A stretch of 64,000 bases of DNA, taken from the NCBI RefSeq assembly GCF_011808225.1, contig NZ_SOYS01000005.1:62001-126000 (forward strand), given 5' to 3'. The stretch comes from Cedecea colo (GTDB lineage: Bacteria; Pseudomonadota; Gammaproteobacteria; Enterobacterales; Enterobacteriaceae). Positions 17,238-26,049 of this stretch are shown here, one piece after another. Below the pieces are notes generated by a model that did not search any database, was not told the origin of the DNA, and worked only from the letters and a program-made list of their open reading frames with translations. A program made the position numbers and the translations under genes. Position 1 is the first letter of the stretch; every line of letters begins with the position of its first letter.

Positions 17238-18395
17238 TCAGGAAGTCGGCGTCACCCGTGGCGCAAACCCGCTCAGCTCAGAGACCAGGTCGTTTACGCC
17301 ATCGCTCATATTAACGAAACGCGTTAGCGGCGAACGGGTTATCACCACAAAAACGCCGACGTTAGTTTGCGGCACCATCGCCATATAGGTAATGAATCCG
17401 CCGCCGCCGCCCGTTTTTTGCACGATGCCCGGGCGGCCATTTTTCGGCGCCAGATAGACCCAGCCCAGGCCTAACGCATCGGCTTTGCCGGGCACATCCA
17501 TGCCAATGACCCGGTGAAGTTGTTTACGCTGATAAATCAGCGTTTGCATGCGGTCGGCCTGGCTGTTGCGCTGGTGGAAATCAGAGCTCAGGAACTGTTG
17601 CATCCAGCGCATCATGTCATCCGGCGTGGAGTAAACGCCGCCGCTGCCAACTGCCGCAAGGGTGTTATCACAGGGGCTGGCGCCTTTTTCCGCGACCATC
17701 AGGCGCTTGCACTGATCGGGGGAGGGAGTAAAGGTGGTATCTTTCATGCCCAGTGGACGAGTGATTTGCTCGTCAAACAACGTGGCGTAAGGTTTGTCTG
17801 CCGCACGCCCCAGCGCATCTGCCAGCAGGTCAAACGCAAGGTTCGAATAGGACGCATTTGCGCCGGGCGCATATTTTAACGTCGCACTGGCAAGCCAGTT
17901 CCAGCGCTGTTCGCGCGTAGGCCAGGTAAATACGGTGCGATGGGCCGCGCCGCCAGGCTGCTCGCGTGGAAGGGCGCTGGTATGCGTCGCCAGATTGACG
18001 AGAGTGATAGGTTGCCCGTTAAACGTCGGGACGCGGGCCCCCGCTGGCGCATATTTACTCAGCGGATCGTTCAACTGCACTTTGCCCTGGTCGAGCATTT
18101 TAACCAGCATTTCGCTGGTCATCAGCTTGGTCAGGGAGGCAATACGGATAACCGAATCCAGCTGTGGTCTGACGTTATTGCCGGGGCGGGTTTCACCGAA
18201 GCTGTGGAAGACGCGTTGATTGCCATCAATCACAACCATAGCCATGCCGGTCGCACCGCTGCCATAGAAAATATGGTTAGCATAGCGTTCAGCTATTTCA
18301 GAGGCGAAAACGGGATCGGGTGAGGTTTGCGCAAAACCTAAAACGGGAAGCGCAACGATGGCTAACGCGGCGATGCGCGGGAGTCGAATTTTCAA
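17238..18395 (-). CDS. ampH: AmpH, class-C beta-lactamase-like DD-peptidase
   Basis: The 385-residue protein matches E. coli AmpH in length and along most of its sequence. A signal peptide ends near 'VLGFAQ'. The three active-site motifs are present: 'SLTK' (SxxK), 'YSN' and 'KTG' ('VQKTGGGGGF'). AmpH is a periplasmic penicillin-binding protein with DD-carboxypeptidase and endopeptidase activity that helps recycle peptidoglycan. The only workable start is TTG at 18395 followed by 'KIRLPRI'; an ATG upstream is out of frame and stops at once. In E. coli it is the divergent neighbour of sbmA; here three genes separate them. Confidence 0.93.
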   Translation of the reverse strand: MKIRLPRIAALAIVALPVLGFAQTSPDPVFASEIAERYANHIFYGSGATGMAMVVIDGNQRVFHSFGETRPGNNVRPQLDSVIRIASLTKLMTSEMLVKMLDQGKVQLNDPLSKYAPAGARVPTFNGQPITLVNLATHTSALPREQPGGAAHRTVFTWPTREQRWNWLASATLKYAPGANASYSNLAFDLLADALGRAADKPYATLFDEQITRPLGMKDTTFTPSPDQCKRLMVAEKGASPCDNTLAAVGSGGVYSTPDDMMRWMQQFLSSDFHQRNSQADRMQTLIYQRKQLHRVIGMDVPGKADALGLGWVYLAPKNGRPGIVQKTGGGGGFITYMAMVPQTNVGVFVVITRSPLTRFVNMSDGVNDLVSELSGFAPRVTPTS

Positions 18396-18567
18396 CGCGA
18401 GTAATCCATTTAACGAAGTGGGGCGGTATTCACCGTATTTATACTACGCTCGGGCGCTACGCAAACGTTGAAAATAAGAATTGTGAGAAGAAAAAGCGTA
18501 ACGCGGCGTTTCAGCGCCTTTCACCGAGGCAAATGCACCGCAGCCAGCGGCCACGGTGCAGATAAAA

Positions 18568-18855
18568 TTAGTCGGATTTCTGGACATCTTTTTGCATCAC
18601 ATCATCTTTAGTGCCGCCTTTCTCAATCATTTTTTCATTGCCTTTATGCTCTTTGTGCATCTCATGGCCTGACTTGCAGCCTTTTTTATCCTCATTTCCA
18701 GGCGCGCGGCAGTCATCAATAATGTGGTCCGGATTATTAAGCTGCTCCTTCTCAGCCTGCAGCGTCGAGGTACTGTTGGCCGGATTTTGTGCCAGGGCGC
18801 TGGCGCTGGCAAACAAAAGGGTAGTTGAGAGCAAAGCCAGTGTAAGTTTTTTCAT
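18568..18855 (-). CDS. Small exported Lys/His-rich protein
   Basis: A 95-residue protein with a clear signal peptide ('MKKLTLALLSTTLLFASASALAQ', cleavage after ALA-Q). The mature part is very polar, with two cysteines ('DDCRAPGNEDKKGCKSG') and a His/Lys stretch ('HEMHKEHKGNEKM'). It is probably periplasmic. The Cys pair could form a disulfide, or with the His cluster bind metal; neither can be shown here. The ATG is preceded by a GAAAGAT-type ribosome site. No named family was recognised. It lies between ampH and lpxP on the minus strand, with no partner gene in an operon. Confidence 0.65.
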   Translation of the reverse strand: MKKLTLALLSTTLLFASASALAQNPANSTSTLQAEKEQLNNPDHIIDDCRAPGNEDKKGCKSGHEMHKEHKGNEKMIEKGGTKDDVMQKDVQKSD

Positions 18856-19170
18856 CTTTCAGGATTCCTGTTACGTGTAGGGTAGCTCTCTAAGTATGGG
18901 TGTAAAAAAAGCAAAACCAGGGTTTTATTGCCTGTTTTTTGTACTCATCATCCGGCCTGGTCAGCCTCAATCGCGCAATGAAGCGAAATACGTAAAAAAA
19001 CTGCCATGGCCTATGTATAGACCGGGCGGAAAGTGCGTATCATCACGGTAATTTCATCCTGGCTGCAACTATCCACGCCTGCTGGCGTCTAAGTAAAAGC
19101 ACTCTGCTGTACCGCTAATGATTCAGTTCTTTATGCGATACACACAATTCACGCATTAAGAAGCTGATAT
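18856..19170. other. 315-bp spacer upstream of lpxP-like gene
   Basis: This stretch must hold the divergent promoters of the small exported protein and the acyltransferase gene. A-tract runs are seen near 18903-18911 and 18994-19000. No open frame, repeat or operator was recognised. Confidence 0.4.
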
Positions 19171-20097
19171 ATGTCTACTAAGCCCCTGTTTTTCAAATCC
19201 TTGCTCCATCCACGTTATTGGCTAACCTGGTTTGGTCTGGCCGTTTTATGGCTCTGGGTACAACTGCCTTACCCCGTACTGCTGAAAATGGGCCGTCTTA
19301 TTGGCCAGTTTTCAATGCGCTTTTTAAAGCGCCGCGTCTCAATTACCCGTCAGAACCTCAGGCTCTGCTTCCCCCATTACTCCGAGGCCCACATTGATAT
19401 CCTTGTGAAGCAAAACTTTGCTTCTCTGGGTATGGGCCTGATTGAAACCGGTATGGCGTGGTTCTGGTCGGATGAACGCGTGCGTAAATGGTTTGATGTG
19501 CGCGGTCTTGAGAACCTTAACGCCGCCTGCGATAAAGGCCGCGGCGTGATGGTCATCGGCGTGCACTTTATGTCGCTGGAACTGGGCGGGCGCGTAATGG
19601 GGCTTTGCCGCCCGATGATGGCCATGTATCGCCCGCACAATAATAAAGTGATGGAATTTGTGCAGACCATGGGCCGTTCACGCTCGAATAAGGCGATGAT
19701 CGACAGACGCAATCTGAAGGGCATGGTGAAGGCGCTGAAATCCGGTGAAGCCGTCTGGTTCGCCCCGGATCAGGATTACGGCCCGAAAGGCAGTTCGTTC
19801 GCGCCTTTCTTCGCGGTACAACAAGCCGCAACGACTAATGGCACCTACACGATTGCCCGCCTGGCAAAACCCGTCATTCTTACCACCGTCCTGATTCGTA
19901 ATGCCGACGGTTCGGGCTATCAACTGGTTATCGAACCGGAACTGGAAGATTACCCGGTCGATGATGAACAGGCCGCCGCCGCCTACATGAACCGTAAAAT
20001 TGAACACGAGATCATGCGCGCGCCGGAGCAATATCTGTGGCTGCATCGCCGTTTCAAAACGCGTCCTTTTGGAAAGGACAAACTCTACACTGCTTAA
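19171..20097 (+). CDS. lpxP: Lipid A palmitoleoyl/lauroyl acyltransferase, LpxP-like
   Basis: The 308-residue protein belongs to the LpxL/LpxM/LpxP acyltransferase family. It has an N-terminal membrane anchor ('WLTWFGLAVLWLWVQLPYPV') and the catalytic HX4E motif in 'VIGVHFMSLELGGR' (His and Glu separated by four residues). 'MAMYRPHNNKVME' and 'WFAPDQDYGPKGSSF' are strongly conserved. By eye it is closer to E. coli LpxP than LpxL, for example in 'HPRYWLTWFGL' and the 'APEQYLWLHRRFKTRP' tail. LpxP adds palmitoleate to Kdo2-lipid IVA at low temperature. Cold induction here is inference from the family. It is a single gene located between ampH and sbmA. Confidence 0.85.
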   Translation: MSTKPLFFKSLLHPRYWLTWFGLAVLWLWVQLPYPVLLKMGRLIGQFSMRFLKRRVSITRQNLRLCFPHYSEAHIDILVKQNFASLGMGLIETGMAWFWSDERVRKWFDVRGLENLNAACDKGRGVMVIGVHFMSLELGGRVMGLCRPMMAMYRPHNNKVMEFVQTMGRSRSNKAMIDRRNLKGMVKALKSGEAVWFAPDQDYGPKGSSFAPFFAVQQAATTNGTYTIARLAKPVILTTVLIRNADGSGYQLVIEPELEDYPVDDEQAAAAYMNRKIEHEIMRAPEQYLWLHRRFKTRPFGKDKLYTA

Positions 20098-20151
20098 TAT
20101 TCGCGCGGGTATGCTAGCATTCTGAATGTTTTTCTAATCAGGAGTTAAGCC

Positions 20152-20673
20152 ATGTCCGCGTCACGTTTTTTGATGGTCATTGATATGCAAAACGGGGTAT
20201 TTGCAAGCCCGCGTATCAACCGAGAAACCTGCACCTCCCGCATCAACCAACTTATTCAGGCCGCCGATAAAGTTATTTTTATCCAGCACGCCGAAGAAGG
20301 GCTTGAGCCGGGAAGCGAAGGGTTTGAGCTCCTGCCTGAACTGATCCAACCCGCCGACGCACTGTACGTCACTAAAACCGCCTGCGATGCTTTTTATCGT
20401 ACCGATCTCGAAAAAGTATTGCGTGATAACAGCATCGACGAGTTTGTGGTCTGCGGTTGCGCCACCGATTACTGCGTGGATTCGACGATAAAAAATGGCG
20501 CGAGTCGGGGCTATGCCATGACCGTGGCAGAGGATGCTCACACCACGGCGAACCGTCCGGCGGCTCTCGCTGAAACGCTGATTGCCCATTATAACGATGT
20601 CTGGCGTAATTTTACGATTCCGGGCAATACCCTACTGGTAAAAAGCACGGCTGATATTCTTGCCGCCTGGTAA
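20152..20673 (+). CDS. Isochorismatase-family cysteine hydrolase
   Basis: A 173-residue single-domain hydrolase. The expected catalytic triad is visible: Asp in 'MVIDMQNGVF', Lys in 'YVTKTACDAFY', and Cys in 'VCGCATDYCVDSTIKNGASRGY'. The family includes nicotinamidases, N-carbamoylsarcosine amidases and isochorismatases, and the substrate cannot be assigned. It starts 54 bp after the lpxP-like gene, with AGGAG before the ATG, so it may be co-transcribed with it. Confidence 0.82.
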   Translation: MSASRFLMVIDMQNGVFASPRINRETCTSRINQLIQAADKVIFIQHAEEGLEPGSEGFELLPELIQPADALYVTKTACDAFYRTDLEKVLRDNSIDEFVVCGCATDYCVDSTIKNGASRGYAMTVAEDAHTTANRPAALAETLIAHYNDVWRNFTIPGNTLLVKSTADILAAW

Positions 20674-20787
20674 GCCGGCAACATCACTTGATACAACATT
20701 CCGCAAGCCTTATTGTGCCGGGATCGCTATAACTAACCGGTTCGAACCCCGGTATAACAACAAGAATCTGAGTTCAGGAGTGTTGTA

Positions 20788-22005
20788 ATGTTTAAGTCAT
20801 TTTTCCCGCGCCCGACGGCGTTTTTCCTGTCGGCTTTTATTTGGGCAATGTTGGCGGTGATTTTCTGGCAGGTTGGCGGAGGCCGCTGGCTGGAAAACTT
20901 TGCTGGCGCAAGCCAGCAAATCCCCATTAACGCCAGCCGTTTCTGGACGCTAAAAGCGCTGGTCTTTTATGTTTACTACGCGGGATGCGTTGGCCTGTTT
21001 GCGCTGTTCTGGTTTATCTATAGTCCTCACCGCTGGCAGTACTGGTCGATTCTTGGCTCTGCGCTGATTGTCTTCGTCACCTGGTTTATGGTGGAGCTGG
21101 GGGTTGCGATCAACGCCTGGTACGCGCCGTTCTTTGACCTGATCCAGACCGCGTTAAGCTCGCCGCACAAAGTCCCGCTTAATAAGTTTTACAGCGAAAC
21201 GGGGGTGTTCCTCGGCATCGCGCTGATTTATGTCACCGTTGGCGTGCTGAACAGCTTCTTCATCAGCCATTACGTGTTCCGCTGGCGTACCGCGATGAAC
21301 GACTACTACATGGAGCACTGGCAGATGCTTCGTCACATCGAAGGTGCCGCTCAGCGTGTGCAGGAAGACACTATGCGCTTCGCCTCGACGCTTGAAGACA
21401 TGGGCGTCAGCCTGCTGCAATCGATAATGACCCTTATTGCCTTTCTGCCGATCCTGGTTGCGCTTTCTCCCCACGTGAAGGAGCTACCCATTGTCGGTGA
21501 AGTGCCTTATGGTCTGGTTATCGCCGCTATCGTCTGGTCAATTATGGGTACAGGTTTGCTGGCGGCCGTGGGGATCAAACTGCCCGGTTTGCAGTTTAAT
21601 AATCAGAAGGTGGAAGCGGCTTACCGTAAAGAACTGGTTTATGGTGAGGACGATCCTTCCCGCGCCACGCCGCCGACGGTAAAAGCGCTGTTCGGTGACG
21701 TACGACATAACTATTTTCGCCTCTATTTTCACTACACCTATTTCAATATTGTCCGCATTCTCTATTTACAGATAGATAACGTATTCGGCCTGTTTTTGCT
21801 GTTCCCGTCCATTGCGGCCGGGGTGATTACCCTGGGATTGATGCAGCAAATCACCAACGCGTTCGGGCAGGTTCGCGGCTCATTCCAGTATCTGATCAGC
21901 TCCTGGACTACGCTGGTTGAACTGATGTCTATCTATAAACGTCTGCGCAGTTTTGAGCGCACGCTGCACAATATTCCGCTGCCGGCCACCGGCGAATCCC
22001 TGTAA
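20788..22005 (+). CDS. sbmA: Peptide antibiotic transporter SbmA
   Basis: The 405-residue inner-membrane protein matches E. coli SbmA (406) along its length ('[21 protein letters not shown]'; '[22 protein letters not shown]'; '[22 protein letters not shown]'). SbmA is a proton-driven importer of microcins B17 and J25, bleomycin and proline-rich antimicrobial peptides. AGGAG precedes the ATG. In E. coli it is followed directly by yaiW; here an efflux operon lies between. A hairpin terminator follows immediately at 22009. Confidence 0.95.
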   Translation: MFKSFFPRPTAFFLSAFIWAMLAVIFWQVGGGRWLENFAGASQQIPINASRFWTLKALVFYVYYAGCVGLFALFWFIYSPHRWQYWSILGSALIVFVTWFMVELGVAINAWYAPFFDLIQTALSSPHKVPLNKFYSETGVFLGIALIYVTVGVLNSFFISHYVFRWRTAMNDYYMEHWQMLRHIEGAAQRVQEDTMRFASTLEDMGVSLLQSIMTLIAFLPILVALSPHVKELPIVGEVPYGLVIAAIVWSIMGTGLLAAVGIKLPGLQFNNQKVEAAYRKELVYGEDDPSRATPPTVKALFGDVRHNYFRLYFHYTYFNIVRILYLQIDNVFGLFLLFPSIAAGVITLGLMQQITNAFGQVRGSFQYLISSWTTLVELMSIYKRLRSFERTLHNIPLPATGESL

Positions 22006-22008
22006 AAA

Positions 22009-22029
22009 AAGCTGCCCTTTGGGCAGCTT
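22009..22029. terminator. sbmA terminator, copy 1 of a repeated hairpin
   Basis: AAGCTGCCC-TTT-GGGCAGCTT begins four bases after the sbmA stop codon, preceded by an A-run. The same 21 bases recur at 22173-22193. Confidence 0.8.
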
Positions 22030-22093
22030 CCAGACTGATGACAAATTCTCAACCAACACAGGTTGAACCTATACCGCCGAATAAAAAATAAGG

Positions 22094-22161
22094 AAAATCA
22101 AGGGATTGATTTTCGGCTGATAATCACAAAGAAGGAAAAACCACGCTTTTTCCTTCTTTGT
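22094..22161. repeat. Two further hairpins in the sbmA/efflux spacer
   Basis: A small inverted repeat AAAATCA/TGATTTT (22094-22112) is followed by a perfect 15-bp inverted repeat (22126-22140 and 22147-22161, loop of six). The latter has AAAAA/TTTTT next to the loop and could act as an additional terminator for the convergent genes. Confidence 0.6.
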
Positions 22162-22172
22162 CAGCAATCTAA

Positions 22173-22193
22173 AAGCTGCCCTTTGGGCAGCTT
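22173..22193. terminator. Terminator, copy 2 of the repeated hairpin
   Basis: Identical to the hairpin at 22009-22029, here placed five bases beyond the stop of the minus-strand efflux gene. The duplicated element brackets the 140-bp spacer, as if one copy had been carried in with the efflux operon. Confidence 0.75.
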
Positions 22194-22198
22194 CTCTC

Positions 22199-23734
22199 TT
22201 AGTGTCCCGCAGAAGGGGCGCCTGGTGCGCCTGAGCGGATAAACGGCGGGCGGGCAAACCAGATAATCACAATCAGCGCCATAAATCCCCAGCCTAAAAT
22301 CCAGAAATAATCGATGGTCGACATCATGTAGGCCTGCTGCTCGATGGTTTTGTCTATTGTCGCCATATGTTGCTGCGTGGCGCCGCCCAGCTTGTTGAGA
22401 TAGTCCGCCGATGCCGGATTATACGTAGATACGCTTTCCGTAAGGTTGGCATGATGGAACACTTCCCGCCGGGACCAGATCCAGGTGGTGAGCGACGAGG
22501 CAAACGACCCGCCCAACACGCGGAAGAAGGTCGCAAGGCCCGAGCCTTCCGCCACCTCCGGGCCGCTCAGGTTCGACAGCACTATAGTAGTGATCGGCAT
22601 AAAGAAGAGCGCCACGCCAATGCCCATAAAGAGCTGCACTTCGGCAATAGTGCGGAAATCCACGTCGGTATTAAACTGCGCGCGAATCAGGCAGGACGAG
22701 CCCATCGTCAGGAACGACAGCGAGGCCAGAATACGCAGGTCGAATTTACCGGCATAGCGCCCGATTATCGGCGTCAGCATCAGCGGCAGTACGCCCATGG
22801 GCGCTGCGGCCAGACCGGCCCAAATCGCCGTATATCCCATCTGCGTTTGCAGCCACTGCGGCAGGATAATATTGATGGCAAAGAATGCCGCATAGCCCAG
22901 CGTCAGCGAAAGCGTGCCGATGGCAAAATTGCGATCTTTGAACAGGCGCAGGTTAACAATCGGGTGACGTTCCCCCAGCTCCCAGAAAACGAACGATACC
23001 AGCGAAATCGCAGAAATCACCGACATCACGATAATTTCCGTGGAGGCGAACCAGTCCAGATCGTTACCCTTATCCAGCACGACCTGTAATAGCCCGACGC
23101 CTGCCACCAGAAGCGCGATGCCAATATAGTCGATTGGCGCGTGGGTCGTCGTCTCTTCGCGTTCGCGAAGCTGCGTCCAGACAACGGTGGCGGCAAAAAT
23201 CCCAATCGGCACGTTGATGTAAAAAATCCACGGCCAGGAGTAGTTATCGGTTATCCAGCCGCCGGTAATCGGCCCGACGATAGGCGCAACCACGGTCACC
23301 ATTGACAGCAGGGCGAGCGCCATACTGCGTTTACTGGAGGGGAAAATAACCAGCAGCAGCGTCTGACACATCGGGAACATCGGCCCGGCAAAGAAGCCCT
23401 GCATGGCACGGAAGATAATCAGCTCCGTCATGCTGTGGGCGAAGCCGCACAGAAACGAAGTGAAGGTGAACATCACCACCGAGCCGATAAACAGTTTGAG
23501 CTGTCCAAACCGGCGCGTAAACCAGCCGGTAAGCGGCAGGGCGATGGCGTTACACACCGCAAACGAGGTGATAACCCAGGTGCCCTGGTCCGCACTTACG
23601 CCGAGATTCCCGGCAATCGTCGGCAGGGCGACGTTGGCGATGGTGGAGTCCAGCACCTGCATAAAAGTCGCCAGCGACAGCGCGAGCACCGCCAGCCACA
23701 TATTGGGCGGCGTAAACGCGGCCTTATCTTGCAT
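22199..23734 (-). CDS. EmrB/EmrY-type DHA2 multidrug efflux permease
   Basis: A 511-residue MFS transporter of the 14-helix DHA2 family. 'QVLDSTIANVALPTIAGNLG' in helix 1 and 'WVITSFAVCNAIALPLTGWFTRRFG' are the family motifs, and 'SMVTVVAPIVGPITGGWITD' is the antiporter motif C. Length and sequence match EmrB/EmrY (about 512). It pumps hydrophobic drugs out through a tripartite complex with the adaptor encoded just upstream (10-bp gap) and an outer-membrane TolC. It ends the marR-emrA-emrB operon. K-12 has two such pairs elsewhere (emrAB, emrKY), so this is an extra or relocated copy. Confidence 0.9.
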   Translation of the reverse strand: MQDKAAFTPPNMWLAVLALSLATFMQVLDSTIANVALPTIAGNLGVSADQGTWVITSFAVCNAIALPLTGWFTRRFGQLKLFIGSVVMFTFTSFLCGFAHSMTELIIFRAMQGFFAGPMFPMCQTLLLVIFPSSKRSMALALLSMVTVVAPIVGPITGGWITDNYSWPWIFYINVPIGIFAATVVWTQLREREETTTHAPIDYIGIALLVAGVGLLQVVLDKGNDLDWFASTEIIVMSVISAISLVSFVFWELGERHPIVNLRLFKDRNFAIGTLSLTLGYAAFFAINIILPQWLQTQMGYTAIWAGLAAAPMGVLPLMLTPIIGRYAGKFDLRILASLSFLTMGSSCLIRAQFNTDVDFRTIAEVQLFMGIGVALFFMPITTIVLSNLSGPEVAEGSGLATFFRVLGGSFASSLTTWIWSRREVFHHANLTESVSTYNPASADYLNKLGGATQQHMATIDKTIEQQAYMMSTIDYFWILGWGFMALIVIIWFARPPFIRSGAPGAPSAGH

Positions 23735-23744
23735 AACGTCTCTC

Positions 23745-24923
23745 TTAACGGGTGCCTGCGGCTACCGTTTTGCTGTTGTCATGAAGGATTTTAGCCACCA
23801 GTTTGTCCGCTTCTTCCAGCGGATTTTGATACACATCCGTAGTGAAACGCGGGGCGCTAACCGTTTGCTGCGGCAGCAGATGACCGTCGGTGTTGCGAAT
23901 ATCCACGCGGGCGTTCATCGACAGGCCGATGCGCAGCGGATGCTTTTGCATATCATGCGGGTCAAGCGTGATACGTACCGGCAGGCGCTGAACGATCTTG
24001 ATCCAGTTTCCGCTGGCGTTCTGCGCAGGCAGCAGAGAGAACGCGCTGCCGGTGCCGATTCCCAGGCTTTCAATGGTGCCGTGATATTCCACATCGTCGC
24101 CGTAGAGATCCGCGCTGAGCGTCACTTTTTGCCCCAGGCGCATGGTGCTCATCTGACTTTCTTTAAAGTTAGCGTCCACCCAGACCTGATCCAGCGGCAC
24201 GATGGCAAGCAGCGTCATGCCTGAATCAACCCGCATCCCAAGCTGCACGGCGCGTTTGGCGACAAAGCCGCTTACCGGCGCAACGATGGTGCTGCGCGCG
24301 TTATCGAGAAAGCGCTGACGCAGCGTGGCGACCGCGCTTTTGATTTCCGGATGGCTATCGATAACCGTGTCATCCACCATCGCGGTATTGGTGCTTAACG
24401 CCTGTTGTGCGGCGGCTAAATCACTTTTCGCGCTGGTGACCGCATCGCGGTAATGGGAAAGATCCTCAGCGGCGATAGCGCCGGTTGCGAAGATTTTCTG
24501 ACGGCGGTCGTAATCGCTTTGCGCCGTTTGCAGCGCTACCCGTTTTGCTTCCACCTGCGCACGGTAGTTATCCGCCGTGCTGTACAGTCCGCGCACCTGG
24601 CGAACCGTGTTGGCCAGGTTGGCTTCGGCCTGTTGCAGAGCGATTTCTGTATCGCTCGGGTCGAGCAGCACCAGCGGCTGGCCTTTTTGTACGAAATCCC
24701 CTTCGTCCACGGTGACCTGGGTCACCGTTCCGCCTATTTGCGGCGTGAGCGTAACCTGGTTGCCGCTTACGTAGGCGTCGTCAGTAGTTTCGTAATAGCG
24801 GGCATACAACAGATACCACGCAAGGAAGCCCGCTGCGGCAAGCACCAGGATAATGAATAAAATAATGAAGTTACGTTTGCGCTTGCTGCTGCGCTGTACT
24901 TGTTCAGCAGATGTAGTTTCCAT
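23745..24923 (-). CDS. EmrA/EmrK-type membrane fusion adaptor
   Basis: A 392-residue periplasmic adaptor. It has a cytoplasmic basic N terminus ('SSKRKRN'), one membrane helix ('FIILFIILVLAAAGFLAWYLL') and 'YYETTDDAYVSGNQVTLTPQIGGTV', the EmrA signature that starts the biotinyl-lipoyl domain. A long alpha-helical hairpin (about 90-200) and beta-barrel domains follow. It links the EmrB-like permease to TolC. It starts 25 bp after the marR gene and ends 10 bp before emrB on the same strand. Confidence 0.9.
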   Translation of the reverse strand: METTSAEQVQRSSKRKRNFIILFIILVLAAAGFLAWYLLYARYYETTDDAYVSGNQVTLTPQIGGTVTQVTVDEGDFVQKGQPLVLLDPSDTEIALQQAEANLANTVRQVRGLYSTADNYRAQVEAKRVALQTAQSDYDRRQKIFATGAIAAEDLSHYRDAVTSAKSDLAAAQQALSTNTAMVDDTVIDSHPEIKSAVATLRQRFLDNARSTIVAPVSGFVAKRAVQLGMRVDSGMTLLAIVPLDQVWVDANFKESQMSTMRLGQKVTLSADLYGDDVEYHGTIESLGIGTGSAFSLLPAQNASGNWIKIVQRLPVRITLDPHDMQKHPLRIGLSMNARVDIRNTDGHLLPQQTVSAPRFTTDVYQNPLEEADKLVAKILHDNSKTVAAGTR

Positions 24924-24948
24924 CTTGTTGGCAACCTTTATAAAGACA

Positions 24949-25404
24949 TTAGCGATGAGGTGCGGTGATCTCGTCCGGCAGCATTTTTGTTATCAGCTCT
25001 ACCAGTAAACGGGATTCATCGGGGGTGAGTCGTGCTGTGAGATCGCTAAGGATCGAGCTGAGTGCCTCGTTCTGAAAGCGATCGCAAATGACCAGACCTT
25101 TGTCGGTCAGCGCCAGAATCACCTGGCGTTTATCCACGGGATTAGGGTTACGCACGATGAGATTGTGCTTAACCATGCGATCGACCATGCGGCTTATGGC
25201 ACCGGCATCCATCACCAGATTTTTGCTAATTTCTACCGGGCTGGTAATGCCTTTATAGATATGGATAAGCACTTTGAACTGTGCGGCGGTGATATCAGCA
25301 CCGGAGAAATAGTGGCTGATAAGCTGATCTTTAAACTGGTTTGCCAGATGGATTAGCAAACCGAGATGTAATTTGTTATCGATAATGCCCGGATTGGTGC
25401 GCAT
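24949..25404 (-). CDS. MarR-family regulator of the efflux operon
   Basis: A 151-residue winged-helix protein of the MarR family: dimerisation helices at both ends, a recognition region 'SPVEISKNLVMDAGAISRMVDRMVKHNLI', and the wing 'NPNPVDKRQVILALTDKG'. It does not look like EmrR (MprA) and is shorter. As first gene of the operon it probably represses itself and the pump until a drug or phenolic ligand binds. A 16-bp perfect inverted repeat lies 7-46 bases before its start codon and is the likely operator. Confidence 0.88.
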   Translation of the reverse strand: MRTNPGIIDNKLHLGLLIHLANQFKDQLISHYFSGADITAAQFKVLIHIYKGITSPVEISKNLVMDAGAISRMVDRMVKHNLIVRNPNPVDKRQVILALTDKGLVICDRFQNEALSSILSDLTARLTPDESRLLVELITKMLPDEITAPHR

Positions 25405-25410
25405 GGTATT

Positions 25411-25450
25411 TGCCTGGTCAGTAATTACAAATGAAATTACTGACCAGGCA
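25411..25450 (-). promoter_or_regulatory. Candidate MarR operator, perfect 16-bp inverted repeat
   Basis: Arms 25411-25426 and 25435-25450 (TGCCTGGTCAGTAATT and its complement) flank an 8-nt spacer. The repeat ends 6 bp before the marR start codon, so one arm covers the weak ribosome-binding region. It could be the DNA operator of the regulator or an mRNA hairpin that limits its translation. Confidence 0.65.
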
Positions 25451-25490
25451 TTTATTTGTCAACGTTGTGTCAAGGAAAACGCACGTTTTG

Positions 25491-25907
25491 TCAGGCAGCG
25501 AGCCAGATTTCAGCTTCTTCTTTCATTTTAGTTCCGCGCCCGGACCTTTTGGTCGCAAATACGCGCTGTACAGGAAAAGCTGATTTTTCCAGCGCATAGG
25601 CGAGCGGCGCGTAGGCAATCGGGCAACGGTTCACTACTTCACGATCGATTTCCACCACGCCGAATGGAAAATCAAAGGTGCCGAAACCGTAAACGACCTG
25701 ACGACGAAGAATTTTCCACTCTCCGTTGCGTTTCTCTGTCATGTCATAAAAGCGGTTATGGCAGATTCCACCCAGCGCCAGCTTGCTGTTCTGGCCGATA
25801 ATCATCGCGTTTGTTTACACAATCGCTTTGTTTTGCGCGGCGTTAAACGTAACCATCGGGTTATCAATTACATGTTTGGTGCTGATGTCAGATTCACCCA
25901 TACGCAT
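25491..25907 (-). pseudogene. SnoaL/NTF2-like protein remnant with an in-frame stop
   Basis: The minus strand reads 'MRMGESDISTKHVIDNPMVT...NKAIV', then TAA (25815-25817), then 'TNAMIIGQNSKLALGG...HNRFYDMTEKRNGEWKILRRQ' to a stop at 25491. The product is a SnoaL-like (nuclear transport factor 2 fold) domain, and the two halves are in the same frame, so a single nonsense change (probably CAA or CAG to TAA) breaks it. The N-terminal part of the domain is also missing because an in-frame TAG precedes the first Met. The downstream half could be translated from the ATG at 25805 but would lack half the fold. Confidence 0.7.
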
Positions 25908-26049
25908 CTATTCCTCACATGGTTTATCAGCCAATCTCTGATAAAAGCTTTGACGCAGAATTGCTATTGTTAAGCCGCCGGGATGAAATTCAGCGGGCGG
26001 TGCTCGCTTATACCCGCCTTGCCTTACAAAACAATCACAACGGAAAGCT

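Noticed and set aside
20733-20758. tRNA T-arm-like GGTTCGAACCCC before sbmA
   Set aside because: Only the loop motif is present; no acceptor, D or anticodon arms can be folded around it.
22367-23089. 240-codon plus-strand frame opposite the efflux permease
   Set aside because: Arg/His/Gln-rich shadow of a real membrane protein gene on the other strand.
22199-25907. Mobile element carrying the efflux operon
   Set aside because: No transposase, integrase or terminal repeats were found; only the duplicated terminator hints at insertion.
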